A DNA stretch of 64,000 bases from CAZQFV01 sp964613665 (lineage in GTDB: Bacteria; Chloroflexota; Chloroflexia; DTKN01): NCBI GenBank assembly GCA_964613665.1, contig CAZTIG010000011.1:1-64000 (forward strand), given 5' to 3'. Position numbers and translations under genes: made by a program. How positions within the stretch are numbered: the first letter of the stretch is position 1; the number at the start of each line of letters is the position of its first letter. The notes beneath the pieces were generated by a model that had not been told where the DNA came from, did no database searches, and saw only the letters and a list, made by a program, of their open reading frames with translations. This document shows positions 49,264 to 59,648 of this stretch, one piece after another.

Positions 49264-52200
49264 ATGAGGTCGGCGAGCGGTTCTCCCAGAATGGACGCCT
49301 ACCTGCCCCTGGACCGCCAGTGGGCCCTGGCAGAAGGCCGGGCCATGGCGGAGCAGGCCTGGGGCGCGGTCCTCTCGGCCGACCTGAGCGGCTTTACCGC
49401 GCTGATGGACCACCTCAGCGACACCCTGGGCCCGCAGCAGGGGGCCGAGGAGCTGACCCACCTGCTGAACGCCCTCTTTGCCCCGCTGATCGGCGAGGTC
49501 CACCGCCACGGCGGTACCATCGTCGCCTTTGGCGGCGATGCGCTGACCTGCTGGTTCCCGGAGTCGCAGCGGGGGGAGGAAGGGGGCAGCGCCCGCCGCG
49601 CTGCTTCCTGTGCCCTGGCGATGCAGCAGCACGTTGCCGGCTTCGGCCCGGTGGAGACACCGGCCGGCCCGGTGCGCTTCGCCATGCATGTCGGCATCGC
49701 CTCCGGGCTGGTACGCCGCTTCTGTGTCGGGCGGCCGCCCCACGGGCGCCACGATGTCCTGGCCGGCTCCACGGTCGACCGCATGGCCGTCGCCCAGGGG
49801 CTGGCCGGGACGGGCCAGGTGGTCGCCGACACGGCCACCGCCGGACACCTGCCGGGCGGGACTTGGCAGCCGTTGGAGGACGAGTTCGCCCTGCTGACCG
49901 GGGCCGCCATCCCCTTCCCCGCCATGCACGAGGCAATGCTGCTGCGGCCGGCGGCCCTGCCCAGCGCGCAGGTCCGCCGCTGGCTGGCCGAGCCACTCTA
50001 CCGGCGGCTGCGCGCCGGCCGGGGCGGCTTTGCCGCCGAGCTGCGCCTGGTCAGCAGCCTCTTTGTCCAGTTCGACGGGCTCGACTACGACCACGATCCC
50101 CAGGTCGGGAGAAAGCTGCAGCGCTACGTGGCCCTGGCCCAGGAGAGGCTGGCTCCCTACGAGGGCTACCTCGGTCTGGTGGCATGCGGCGACAAGGGCA
50201 GCCTGCTGTTGATTCTCTTTGGCGCGCCGCTGGCCCACGAGGACGACCCACAGCGGGCCGTCGGCTTTGCCCTGGACTTTCAGGAGGCAGTCAAGGCGCT
50301 GCCCTGGATCCGCAGCCAGCGCATCGGCGGCAGCCTGGGACGGGTCTATGCCGGCATCCTGGGCTCGCCGGAGCGCTGCACCTACACCGTCCTGGGGGAC
50401 GAGGTCAACGTCAGCGCCCGCCTGATGCAGGCGGCCGGGCCGGGCCAGGTGCTCGTGAGCCCGCGGCTGCGGCAGGGCGCCGCCGAGCGCCACACGTTCC
50501 ACGCCGCAGGCACGGTGGTGCTCAAGGGGAAGAACGAGCCGCTGCCGGCCTTTGAGCCGCGGGTCCTCCAGGCGCGCCCGCTGGCTGCGGAGGCCGGGGA
50601 GCGGCTGGTCGGGAGGGAGCCGGAGCAGCAGCGCATCACCGCGCTCCTGGACGAGGTGGCCGGCGGCCGGGGGCAACTCCTGCTGCTCCTGGGCCAGGCC
50701 GGGGTGGGCAAATCGGCGCTGGTGCGCTTCCTGCAGCGCCAGGCCCACGAGCGCGGCTGGCCCTGCCTGGTCGGCAACTGCCTGAGCTACGGCCAGAGCA
50801 CCCCCTACCTGCCCTGGCGGGCCATCCTGGAGCAGGCCTGGGAGTTGCGGCCGGAGGCGCCGCCGCAGGAACGAGCCGCATGGCTGCAGCAGGTCGTGGC
50901 GGCGCTGCCCGCGCCGGCCGGCCGCTCCGCCTACTGGCAGGAACGCCTTCCCCTCCTGGCCGCCGTCATGGGCCTGGAGGTCCCCGATACCCCGCTGACC
51001 CGCTCCCTGGAGGGCGAGCTGCGCCGGGAGAACACCTTCCAGCTACTGGAGGCGCTGGTGCGCTCATTGGCGACGGAGCGGCCGGCCGTCATCGTCATCG
51101 AGGACGCCTACTGGGGCGACGAGCTCTCGCTGCTCCTGGCGGCCCATGTGGGCCGCAGCCTGCCCGACCTGCCGCTGCTGCTGACCATCGTCCACCGGCC
51201 CTTTGTCGGGACCCTGCCGCCGGCCGTGCTGGCGCTGCAGGCCCTGCCCCGGCATACGACCCTCTCGTTGGCGCCGCTGGAGCAGGGGCCATCGCGCGAG
51301 CTGGCCCGCCAGCGCCTGCAGGGGGCGGACCTGCCCCCACGGCTGGAGGCACTGCTCGCCGAGCGGGCTCAGGGCAACCCCTTCTACATCGAGGAGCTGC
51401 TGCGCGCGCTCGACGAGGCCGGCTACCTGCGCCGCCGCGACGGCGGCGTGGAGCTCAGCGCGGCCGGAGAGATGATCGACCTGCCCGACACCATCGAGGG
51501 GGTGGTGCGGGCCCGCCTGGACCGCCTGCCGGAGGAGGAGCGGCTGACACTGAAAGTGGCGGCCGTGATCGGGCGGGCCTTCCGGCGGCCGCTCGTGCAC
51601 GCGGTGCACCCGGCCCGGCCGGCCGACGCCCTCCTGGGCCGCCAACTGGCGCGCCTGGAGCGGGCCGACTTCACGCAGCTGGAGCAAGGCCCCCCGGAGT
51701 GGCGCTACATCTTCCAGCACCCCATCGTGCACGAGGTGACCTACGAGACGCTCCTCTTTGCCCAGCGGCGGCAGCTGCACGGGGCCATCGGGGCTGTCCT
51801 GGAACAGTGGTACGCCGGCGACCTGCCCGGCGTGCTGGACCTGCTGGCGCACCACTATGCCCGTAGCGAGGAGCGGGAAAAGGCCGTCCACTACCTGCAG
51901 CGGGCGGCGGACAAGGCCCGCCGGGACTATGCCAACGAGGTCGCCCTGCGCTACTACAACGAGGCGCTGGAGCGGCTCCTGCCGCAGGAGCGGCCGCTGC
52001 GCTTCGAGCTCCTGGCCGGCCGCGAACGCATCCACGACCTCCTGGGAGAGCGCGACGCCCAGGCGCAGGACCTGCAGGAGATGGGCCGGCTGGCGGAGGA
52101 GCTGGCCGACGCCCGCCGGCAGATCGCCGTCCTGAACCGCCAGGCCCGGCGGGCCGCCGACATCGGGGAACTTGAGGAGGGGCGGGCCATCTGCCAGCAG

Positions 52201-53283
52201 GCCCTGGAGCGAGCCGTCGTCACCGGCGACCTGGCGGGCCAGGCAGAGGCCTACAAGACACTGGGCGTCCTGCAGACCAACCTGGGCGAGTACGAGGAGG
52301 CCCGCACCGCCTTCGAGCGGGGGTTGGAGGCCTACCGTGTCCTGGGAGACCACGAGGGGGAGTCGATCAGCCTGAACAACCTGGGATTGCTCTGCCACTA
52401 TCGCGGGGGGTACGGCGAGGCCGGCCGCTTCTACCAGCAGGCCCTGGAGATGGCCCGCCAGCAGGCCAACCGCCGCTGGGAGGGCCTGGTCCTGGGCAAC
52501 CTGGGGCTGACCTACCGCTGCCTGGGCGACTATGAGCGGGCGCGAAGCCACAGCGAGCAGGCCATGGCCATCTTTCAGGAGATCGCCGACCTGCCGCGCG
52601 TGGGCATCACCCTGGACAACCTGGGGGCCGTGGCCATGGCGCAAGGGGACATGGCAGCGGCCTCTTCCTACTACCAGCGGGCCCTGGAGCTGGCCCGGCG
52701 GCTGCAGGACCCCGAGGGGGAAGCCACCAGCCTGGCCAACCTGGGGCTGCTGCACACCTACGCCGGGGAACATGCCCGGGCGCGGGTCTCCCTGCGCGCG
52801 GCGCTGCGGCAGTTCGGCGCTATCGGCCACCGCCGTGGCCAGGCCGACACCCTGCACCTGCTGGGCGTGCTGGAGCAGCAGGCCGGCCGGGCGCGCGCCG
52901 CCAGGAGGCTCCTGGAGCGGGCCCTGTCCCTCTGGCAGGAGATCGGCGACGACAGCAGCGCCCTGGTCACGCGGGCCTGGCTGGGGTCGGCCTGCCTGGA
53001 CGCCGGCGACCCGGCCCAGGCGCGCGCGTGCCTGGCCCAGGTCGCGGTCCGGCTGGAGGCCGCGGGATACGGCGGAGCCTACCCCGAGCAAGAGGTGTGG
53101 TGGGCTGCCTGGCGCGTCTGGCAGGCGACCGGCGATCCGGATCGCGCCAGCCAGGCCCTGGAGCACGCCCACCACCTGGTCCAGGAGCAGGCCGGCCGCA
53201 TCGCCGACCTGGAGCTGCGGCGGTCGTTCCTCGAGCGCATCCCCGTCAACCGGGAGGTGGAGCGGGCGTGGGGGGGGGATTAG
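49264..53283 (+). CDS. Tandem class III cyclase - AAA ATPase - TPR giant regulator (soluble adenylyl cyclase-like)
   Basis: 1339 residues. Two cyclase-type domains in series: residues ~30-220, with VLSADLSGFTALM and GGTIVAFGGDALTCWFPE, and ~255-430, with LFVQFDGLDYDHDP, GYLGLVACGDKGSLLLILFGAP and CTYTVLGDEVNVSARLMQAA. The metal and substrate residues are split or degenerate between them, as in mammalian soluble adenylyl cyclase (ADCY10). Then an ATPase with Walker A GQAGVGKSALVRFL and Walker B VIVIEDAYWGDE, followed by ~450 residues of TPR repeats (NNLGLLCHYRGGYGEAGRFYQQALEMA; GNLGLTYRCLGDYERARSH). Cytoplasmic signalling protein; ligand unknown. ATG start without a strong ribosome site. Converges on the subtilase gene. 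Confidence 0.9.
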   Translation: MRSASGSPRMDAYLPLDRQWALAEGRAMAEQAWGAVLSADLSGFTALMDHLSDTLGPQQGAEELTHLLNALFAPLIGEVHRHGGTIVAFGGDALTCWFPESQRGEEGGSARRAASCALAMQQHVAGFGPVETPAGPVRFAMHVGIASGLVRRFCVGRPPHGRHDVLAGSTVDRMAVAQGLAGTGQVVADTATAGHLPGGTWQPLEDEFALLTGAAIPFPAMHEAMLLRPAALPSAQVRRWLAEPLYRRLRAGRGGFAAELRLVSSLFVQFDGLDYDHDPQVGRKLQRYVALAQERLAPYEGYLGLVACGDKGSLLLILFGAPLAHEDDPQRAVGFALDFQEAVKALPWIRSQRIGGSLGRVYAGILGSPERCTYTVLGDEVNVSARLMQAAGPGQVLVSPRLRQGAAERHTFHAAGTVVLKGKNEPLPAFEPRVLQARPLAAEAGERLVGREPEQQRITALLDEVAGGRGQLLLLLGQAGVGKSALVRFLQRQAHERGWPCLVGNCLSYGQSTPYLPWRAILEQAWELRPEAPPQERAAWLQQVVAALPAPAGRSAYWQERLPLLAAVMGLEVPDTPLTRSLEGELRRENTFQLLEALVRSLATERPAVIVIEDAYWGDELSLLLAAHVGRSLPDLPLLLTIVHRPFVGTLPPAVLALQALPRHTTLSLAPLEQGPSRELARQRLQGADLPPRLEALLAERAQGNPFYIEELLRALDEAGYLRRRDGGVELSAAGEMIDLPDTIEGVVRARLDRLPEEERLTLKVAAVIGRAFRRPLVHAVHPARPADALLGRQLARLERADFTQLEQGPPEWRYIFQHPIVHEVTYETLLFAQRRQLHGAIGAVLEQWYAGDLPGVLDLLAHHYARSEEREKAVHYLQRAADKARRDYANEVALRYYNEALERLLPQERPLRFELLAGRERIHDLLGERDAQAQDLQEMGRLAEELADARRQIAVLNRQARRAADIGELEEGRAICQQALERAVVTGDLAGQAEAYKTLGVLQTNLGEYEEARTAFERGLEAYRVLGDHEGESISLNNLGLLCHYRGGYGEAGRFYQQALEMARQQANRRWEGLVLGNLGLTYRCLGDYERARSHSEQAMAIFQEIADLPRVGITLDNLGAVAMAQGDMAAASSYYQRALELARRLQDPEGEATSLANLGLLHTYAGEHARARVSLRAALRQFGAIGHRRGQADTLHLLGVLEQQAGRARAARRLLERALSLWQEIGDDSSALVTRAWLGSACLDAGDPAQARACLAQVAVRLEAAGYGGAYPEQEVWWAAWRVWQATGDPDRASQALEHAHHLVQEQAGRIADLELRRSFLERIPVNREVERAWGGD

Positions 53284-53409
53284 AGGTTGGGGGTTGGGGG
53301 TTGGAAGTTGGAAGTTGGAAGTTGGAGGCTAGAGGTTAGAGGTTGGAGGTTAGAGGTTAGAGGTTGGAGGTTAGAGGTTAGAGGTTGGAGGTTGGAGGTT
53401 GGAGGCTGT
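53284..53409. repeat. Heptamer array, 18 units of RRGTTRG type, starting at stop codon
   Basis: Starts on the base after the TAG of the cyclase gene. Units include AGGTTGG, GGGTTGG, AAGTTGG, AGGTTAG and AGGCTAG, all in one 7-bp register. Inverse-complement related to the array at 53429-53655. Confidence 0.95.
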
Positions 53410-53428
53410 CGCGGTGCTCACCCGGCAG

Positions 53429-53655
53429 CTTCCAACTTCCATCCTCCAACTTCCATCCTCCAACTTCCATCCTCCAACTTCCATCCTCCAACTTCCATCN
53501 NNNNNNNNNNNNNNNNNNNNNNNNNNNNNNNNNNNNNNNNNNNNNNNNNNNNNNNNNNNNNNNNNNNNNNNNNNNNNNNNNNNNNNNNNNNNNNNNNNNT
53601 TCCATCCTCCAACTTCCATCCTCCAACTTCCATCCTCCAACTTCCATCCTCCAAT
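53429..53655. repeat. Alternating heptamer array CTTCCAT-CCTCCAA with assembly gap
   Basis: After a 19-bp unique spacer, alternating CTTCCAT and CCTCCAA units (a 14-bp higher-order period) run up to the gap and resume after it, ending ~9 bp before the subtilase stop. The gap size is nominal, so copy number is unknown. Confidence 0.95.
53500..53599. other. Assembly gap (100 N) within heptamer array
   Basis: Exactly 100 N placed inside the repeat, consistent with assembly failure on the tandem units. Confidence 0.99.
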
Positions 53656-53663
53656 TCCCCACC

Positions 53664-56600
53664 CTACTGCCCCCGCGGCACCAGCGGCAGGTAGATCGTG
53701 GCTACGGGCAGCGGCGCATCGACGACCACGTCCCCCGTCGCGCTGGCCCAGGCAAAGCCCAGGATGTTGGAAGCAGTCATGACCACCGAGAACGTTCCGT
53801 TGGTCATGTAGTAGTGGGAGTACGGGTTCCCCTCCCCGGTGGCCCCGTCTCCGAACGACCACGCGAAGCGGAAGGGCGGGCTGCCCCCCACGGCCGTGCC
53901 GGTGAAGTGGACGGTGCGCCAGACCGTCGCCCAGGCGAACAAGGCATCGTCCAGCGGCTGGTAGCCAAAGGGAAAGGCGTTGTTCGTGCCGGTGTAGCGG
54001 ATGTGGCGGTCGGCGGAGACGGGCGCGGTGTCCAAGGCCCCGGCCAGGGCGATGATGGACTGTCCCTCCTCGGCCAGCATGAGGGCAGCGGCCCGGCCCG
54101 GCGGCAGGTCCGGCGGCAGGGGGGCGCGCCATACCCCTCCCGGCGGCACCGTGCCTCTGTCCCAGTACACGCCGCCGTCGGGGACGGCGACGTAGCGGAT
54201 GCGCACGTCGGCGGTCGTCGGGCCCACGTTCATCACCCAGATGTTGTCACCCGTCTGCCAGCCTCCCGGCTGCTTGAACAGGACCGGCAGGGCCACGGCG
54301 CGGGTGGCCTCCTCGGCCGCCAGGGCGCGGTAGGCAAAGGTGCCTTCCTGCCCTGGCACGTAGCTCGTGAAGTGGACGACGGCCACCACGGGCGCGTTCG
54401 AGTCGATGACCAGCGGGCCGGTGGGAACGGTGGCGGGATACGGCACGACGATGCCCGCCCGCGGCGGCAGGTAGAGCATGTCAGTGATCCCGTAGGTGTA
54501 GCTGATCGACCCAAAAGCCCAGGAGTCGGTCGGGTTCATGAGCGAGATCGTGATCTCGGCCGGGAGGGTTTCCTCACCCGGCACCTCGGGCGCATAGAGC
54601 GTGGTGCCGCAGTAGGCCGGCGCGACATAGGCAGCGAGCCCGCCGCAGTGGGACTCGACCGTCACCTCGATCAGCCGGTCGGCCGCGACCACGGCCGAGC
54701 CGACGAAATCGGGCGGGAGGCCCATGGCGGGGACGGGGTCGATCGCTACCAGGCCGAGCGGTGGGATCTCCTGCCCGAGCACGCCGCGCTGCTCCCCACT
54801 CAGGTCGTAAACGTACAGGACGGCGCTGATGGCCACAGTGGCGTCGGCGTTGTGAACATACAGGCGGGTGCAGTCGTCGATGGGGGTGTAGGCCGAGGTG
54901 CCCAGGCTCTCGTCGGGCACGCCGGGGTAGACGGTGTTGGAGCCGGTCTCGGGCGCTTCCATGTGGACGATGCCCATGGCCGCGCCGACGGGCGTCTCGA
55001 GGATAACCGTGCCGGCAAAGCCCTGGGGCAGTGCGCTGCCCGGCACATAGACCCCCGAGCCGCCGCCGGGAAGGGTAGCCTGGAAACGGTAGGCTTCGTT
55101 TCCTTCCGGTGTCAGGAGGTGAGCAGTGAAGGGCTGGTCCTCGGGGGCTAGGTTGACCACCTGGAAGTCGGTCGTGCCAAAGTAGCCGCGCTGGGGGTCC
55201 TCCCCGAAGGGCCGGGGCCCCGCCGGCCCGGCTGCAGCCGCGCCGGGCGGCGCGCACTCGGGCGGCGCGGGCGGCTGGAAGACGGTCATGACGACCGGGA
55301 TGGTGCGCTGCGGCGCCACGGGGTCGTTGCTGTCGACGACCAGGGCGGCCACATAGTCGCCGGGGACGTTGTAGGGGGCCAGGGCGCTGAAGGTGACGGC
55401 CACGTCCAGACCGCCGCCGGCCGGGACCGTCCCGGCCGTGGGCGACTCGCTGAGCCAGGGGATGTCGGCACTGCGGCAGGCGCGGCAGGGCAGGCTCTCG
55501 TCCTGCCAGCGGTTGGTGATGGTGTTGTCGCCGCCGGCGACGGAGACGGCCGCTACGAGCGGCGGAGGGGTCCCCGGGGCATCCCCCAGCCCCGTCGTCT
55601 CGACGATGGAGAAGGAGAGGTCCATCTCGCCGGGGTCGGCAAGAGCGAGGTTCAGCACGGCCTGGCCGTTGGGGATCACGTAGGCGTGCAGGCTGCCGGG
55701 CGAGACCGCCGCCACCGGGCTGCTCAGCTCCAGGTCCACCAGCGTCGTGCCCGGGTCGATCACCACGTTGGTGACCACCTGGGTGGTGTAGCCGGCCTTT
55801 TGCGCGGCCACCTCGTAGGTGCCGGCCGGCAGGGTCATGGTATAGCGCCCGCTCACGCCTGTCACGGTCGAACTGGGGCCGGCGTTCACGGTGGCCCCGG
55901 CGATAGGCGTGGCGTAGTAGGCGTGGGTGACCTGGCCGGACAGGGTGCCGCGGGACCCGCAGCCGCCGAACCAGTCGAGGATCGCCCCCAGCACAGCGGC
56001 GCGGTCGCCCAGGTTGGGCAGCCCTTCGAAGGGCCAGCCCAGAAAGACGGTCTTGAAGCCCGCGCCGGCATGGTTCGTGGCGTTGTTCTGCCCGCTGGCC
56101 TGGTAGCGGAAGGGGGCACTGGCGCCGCTCACATAGTCGGTCCACAGCGAGCCGGACCAGCCCGGCGGCGCTGTCAGCGCGTACGGCCCCAGGCCATTGC
56201 CGACGGGGTTGCCGGCGTTGCCTACGACGTCGATCTCCTCGATGTCGCTGGTGTAGCTGCCAATCCCCAGGTAGTTCTCGCCAAAGGCGGTGAGGCCGTA
56301 CTCCCAGAGATAGTCCTCGCTGGAGAGGAAAAGGTTGCCGCCGCCGTCCAGGTAGGCCGCCAACGCCAGCTCATCGCCGGGCTCGAACGTCTCGCTGAAA
56401 GGATAGCCCGTGAACCAGATGACCACCTGGTAGCCGGCCAGGTCGGCGCTGCCGGGGTTGCCCTGGCTGGCCAGGTCCCATACGTCGTAGCCGTAGCCCA
56501 GTGCCTCCAGCGCCTCGCTGTAGTAGACGCGCACGTCGGGCCAGTCCTGGTCGTCGTCCACCAGGAGGACGCAGGGCTCCGCCGCCAGGGAAAAGTCTTG

Positions 56601-58508
56601 CGTCTGGCTGGTATCGACCACCACGACGCGCAGCTCCGCCCGGTGCCCCGCGGCGGTCACGTAGAAGGTGTAGGTGCCCTGGGGCAGCGTGACGGCGTAG
56701 TAGCCGCTGCCCGGGTCGGTCCAGACAGGAGCGACCGGCGTGCCCAGGATCGCCACCTGGGCCAGCAGCGGGCTGCCCGAGCCGGCCTCGGTGACGTGGC
56801 CGGAGACGGTGTACTGCGGGGCCGGGGTGAGGAGAAAGTCCTGGGTGGTGACGCCGCCGGGGCCGACCACAATGCCCCCAATCGTCTGATCCAGGTAGCC
56901 GAAGGCGCTGGCGGTGGCCTCGTAGGTGCCGGCCAGTACGTTCACCTGGTAAAAGCCGCTGGCGTTGGTGTTGGTGGAATAGGAGCCGCCGCCCTGGCGC
57001 ACGGCGGCGACGTGGGCGCCGTTCAGCGGGTTGCCGTTGCTGGCGTCGAGGACGTGGCCGTTGAGGATGCCGGGAGCGCCGCACCAGGAGAGGCCGGCCT
57101 GGTAGACGTTCAGGTAGCCGTAGCCAAAGGTATAGTTGCCCTGGCCGTCGGGCGGGGCGCCGCAGTTGCCGGCAGGGGGAGGATCGGCGCTGTCCTGGAG
57201 GATCTGGAAGGTCTGGTCGATCTGCCCGATCAGGCTGGGGTTGCACGACCACAGCAGGGCCACGGCGCCGGCCGAGTGCGGGCTAGCCATGGAGGTGCCG
57301 TTGTAGCCACAGCTCCAGGAGTCCGTCGGCACGGTCGAGCAGACGCTCACCCCAGGGGCGGAGAGGTTCGGCTTGGTGTAGGGCTCGTGGCCGTAGCAGG
57401 AGGGGCCGCGGCTGGAAAAGTCGGCGATGGTCCGGTTGGAGTCGTGGGCGGCGGTGGCGAACGACGCCTGGTAATCGCCGGGGGAGCCCATCGTGGCGCA
57501 GCCGGGGCCGGCGTTGCCGGCGGAAAAGGCCGGGAAGATACCCGCCGCCCGCCAGGCGTTGACCTTAGCCAGGTACCAGTCTTCGCAGCCGCCGCCGCCC
57601 CAGGAGTTGTTGACCACGTTGGGGCGGTTGGCGGAGCTGCCGCCGGGAGCCAGGATCCAGTCGGCGCAGGCGAGCAGGGCGGATTCGGAACAGGAGTTGG
57701 TCTCGCAGCCTTTGCAGGCGATCCAGGTGGCGTTGGGGGCCATGCCCGCCTGATACTCCAACGTGGGGTCGTCGTCGGCGACCATGGTGCCCATGGTGTG
57801 GCTGCCGTGGCCGTTGTTGTCGCAGGGCAGATCGCCCGGGCAGATGTCGGAGGGGTCCAGCCAGCAGGCCGCGTTCCCCGGATCGGCCGGGCACCTGTAG
57901 GCCTGGTCCAGGGCGGGGTGGTCGTACTGCACGCCGGTGTCGATGTTGGCCACGACGATGCCGTCGCCCTGCATGCCAAAGGCGGCCCAGAACTGGTCGG
58001 CCTTGGCATCGACGATGCCCCAGGCCAGCGCCTCGGGCGACGCCGGGGTTCCGGGAGCGGTCTCGACGATGGGGTCGATGGCATAGGTGCGCGTGGCGCG
58101 GATGAAGGAGACCTCGGGCATGGCCGCCAGCTCATAGGCCGCCGCCAGGTCGCCGGCCCAGACGTACAACTCGTTGCCGGCGATAAAGGTTCGGTGGCGC
58201 AGGCGGCGGGTGTCCAGGTAGTCCTGGGCGTGGGCCTGGCTGCGCCCGGCGGTCCTGGTGAGCTGCTCGACCACGAACGCGCCGCGCTCCTGCCAGCCCA
58301 TCTGGTAGGCCGGGGCCAGGTCGGCCTGGGCGGCGAAGCGGACGACAAAGTCGGCGGCGCCGTCCGCGGAGAGCTCGTCCAGCAGGGCGCGCTCGATCTT
58401 GTCGCCCCCGGCCGGCCGCTGGGCCGCGGCGATGGGCAGTACGTTGACGACGAGGACGAGCAAGGCCAACCCGGCCAGAAGGCGATGGTTCGGGTAGTAT
58501 CTACTCAT
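53664..58508 (-). CDS. Secreted subtilisin-like (S8) protease with multi-domain C-terminus
   Basis: 1614 residues. Signal peptide: SRYYPNHRLLAGLALLVLVVNVLPIAAA. A propeptide-like region is followed by the S8 domain with triad Asp in VVANIDTGVQYDHPALD, His in NNGHGSHTMG, oxyanion-side NVVNNSWGGGG, and Ser in GYNGTSMASPHSAG. After it come several CarboxypepD_reg-like beta domains (ILNGHVLDASNGNPLNGAHV; YTVSGHVTEAGSGSPLLAQV; TLSGQVTHAYYATPIAGATV), a glutamine-amidotransferase-like insert (VLLVDDDQDWPDVRVYYSEALEAL), further beta domains, and a PKD domain (FAWSFGDGATGEGNPYSHYY). It ends VATIYLPLVPRGQ. Extracellular protein degradation. ATG 58508 with GAGGAGG; the longer frame runs into the promoter. 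Confidence 0.94.
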   Translation of the reverse strand: MSRYYPNHRLLAGLALLVLVVNVLPIAAAQRPAGGDKIERALLDELSADGAADFVVRFAAQADLAPAYQMGWQERGAFVVEQLTRTAGRSQAHAQDYLDTRRLRHRTFIAGNELYVWAGDLAAAYELAAMPEVSFIRATRTYAIDPIVETAPGTPASPEALAWGIVDAKADQFWAAFGMQGDGIVVANIDTGVQYDHPALDQAYRCPADPGNAACWLDPSDICPGDLPCDNNGHGSHTMGTMVADDDPTLEYQAGMAPNATWIACKGCETNSCSESALLACADWILAPGGSSANRPNVVNNSWGGGGCEDWYLAKVNAWRAAGIFPAFSAGNAGPGCATMGSPGDYQASFATAAHDSNRTIADFSSRGPSCYGHEPYTKPNLSAPGVSVCSTVPTDSWSCGYNGTSMASPHSAGAVALLWSCNPSLIGQIDQTFQILQDSADPPPAGNCGAPPDGQGNYTFGYGYLNVYQAGLSWCGAPGILNGHVLDASNGNPLNGAHVAAVRQGGGSYSTNTNASGFYQVNVLAGTYEATASAFGYLDQTIGGIVVGPGGVTTQDFLLTPAPQYTVSGHVTEAGSGSPLLAQVAILGTPVAPVWTDPGSGYYAVTLPQGTYTFYVTAAGHRAELRVVVVDTSQTQDFSLAAEPCVLLVDDDQDWPDVRVYYSEALEALGYGYDVWDLASQGNPGSADLAGYQVVIWFTGYPFSETFEPGDELALAAYLDGGGNLFLSSEDYLWEYGLTAFGENYLGIGSYTSDIEEIDVVGNAGNPVGNGLGPYALTAPPGWSGSLWTDYVSGASAPFRYQASGQNNATNHAGAGFKTVFLGWPFEGLPNLGDRAAVLGAILDWFGGCGSRGTLSGQVTHAYYATPIAGATVNAGPSSTVTGVSGRYTMTLPAGTYEVAAQKAGYTTQVVTNVVIDPGTTLVDLELSSPVAAVSPGSLHAYVIPNGQAVLNLALADPGEMDLSFSIVETTGLGDAPGTPPPLVAAVSVAGGDNTITNRWQDESLPCRACRSADIPWLSESPTAGTVPAGGGLDVAVTFSALAPYNVPGDYVAALVVDSNDPVAPQRTIPVVMTVFQPPAPPECAPPGAAAAGPAGPRPFGEDPQRGYFGTTDFQVVNLAPEDQPFTAHLLTPEGNEAYRFQATLPGGGSGVYVPGSALPQGFAGTVILETPVGAAMGIVHMEAPETGSNTVYPGVPDESLGTSAYTPIDDCTRLYVHNADATVAISAVLYVYDLSGEQRGVLGQEIPPLGLVAIDPVPAMGLPPDFVGSAVVAADRLIEVTVESHCGGLAAYVAPAYCGTTLYAPEVPGEETLPAEITISLMNPTDSWAFGSISYTYGITDMLYLPPRAGIVVPYPATVPTGPLVIDSNAPVVAVVHFTSYVPGQEGTFAYRALAAEEATRAVALPVLFKQPGGWQTGDNIWVMNVGPTTADVRIRYVAVPDGGVYWDRGTVPPGGVWRAPLPPDLPPGRAAALMLAEEGQSIIALAGALDTAPVSADRHIRYTGTNNAFPFGYQPLDDALFAWATVWRTVHFTGTAVGGSPPFRFAWSFGDGATGEGNPYSHYYMTNGTFSVVMTASNILGFAWASATGDVVVDAPLPVATIYLPLVPRGQ

Positions 58509-58583
58509 GGCGACCTCCTCTCTCCGCAAACAGCACTGGCGAAGCCGTGGGGGGCAGACCCGCGCCGGGATGATGGCAGTTTC

Positions 58584-58612
58584 ATCATAGCAGGTCGGGG
58601 TGGGCTTGTCAA
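58584..58612 (-). promoter_or_regulatory. Promoter for subtilase gene
   Basis: Minus strand TTGACA (58612-58607), 17-bp spacer, TATGAT (58589-58584), ~75 bp before the ATG. Divergent from the ABC exporter promoter. Confidence 0.85.
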
Positions 58613-58629
58613 CAGCGCCTGGCATCCGT

Positions 58630-58658
58630 TTGACCGCCGCGCGACGATGTGCTATAGT
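58630..58658 (+). promoter_or_regulatory. Promoter for ABC exporter operon
   Basis: TTGACC (58630-58635), 17-bp spacer, TATAGT (58653-58658), 48 bp before the ATPase ATG. Confidence 0.85.
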
Positions 58659-58705
58659 GCGGCGAGCGATCTGGCGTACCCCGCAACAGCAGGAGGAACG
58701 CGGCA

Positions 58706-59647
<942 letters not shown>

Positions 59648-59648
59648 G

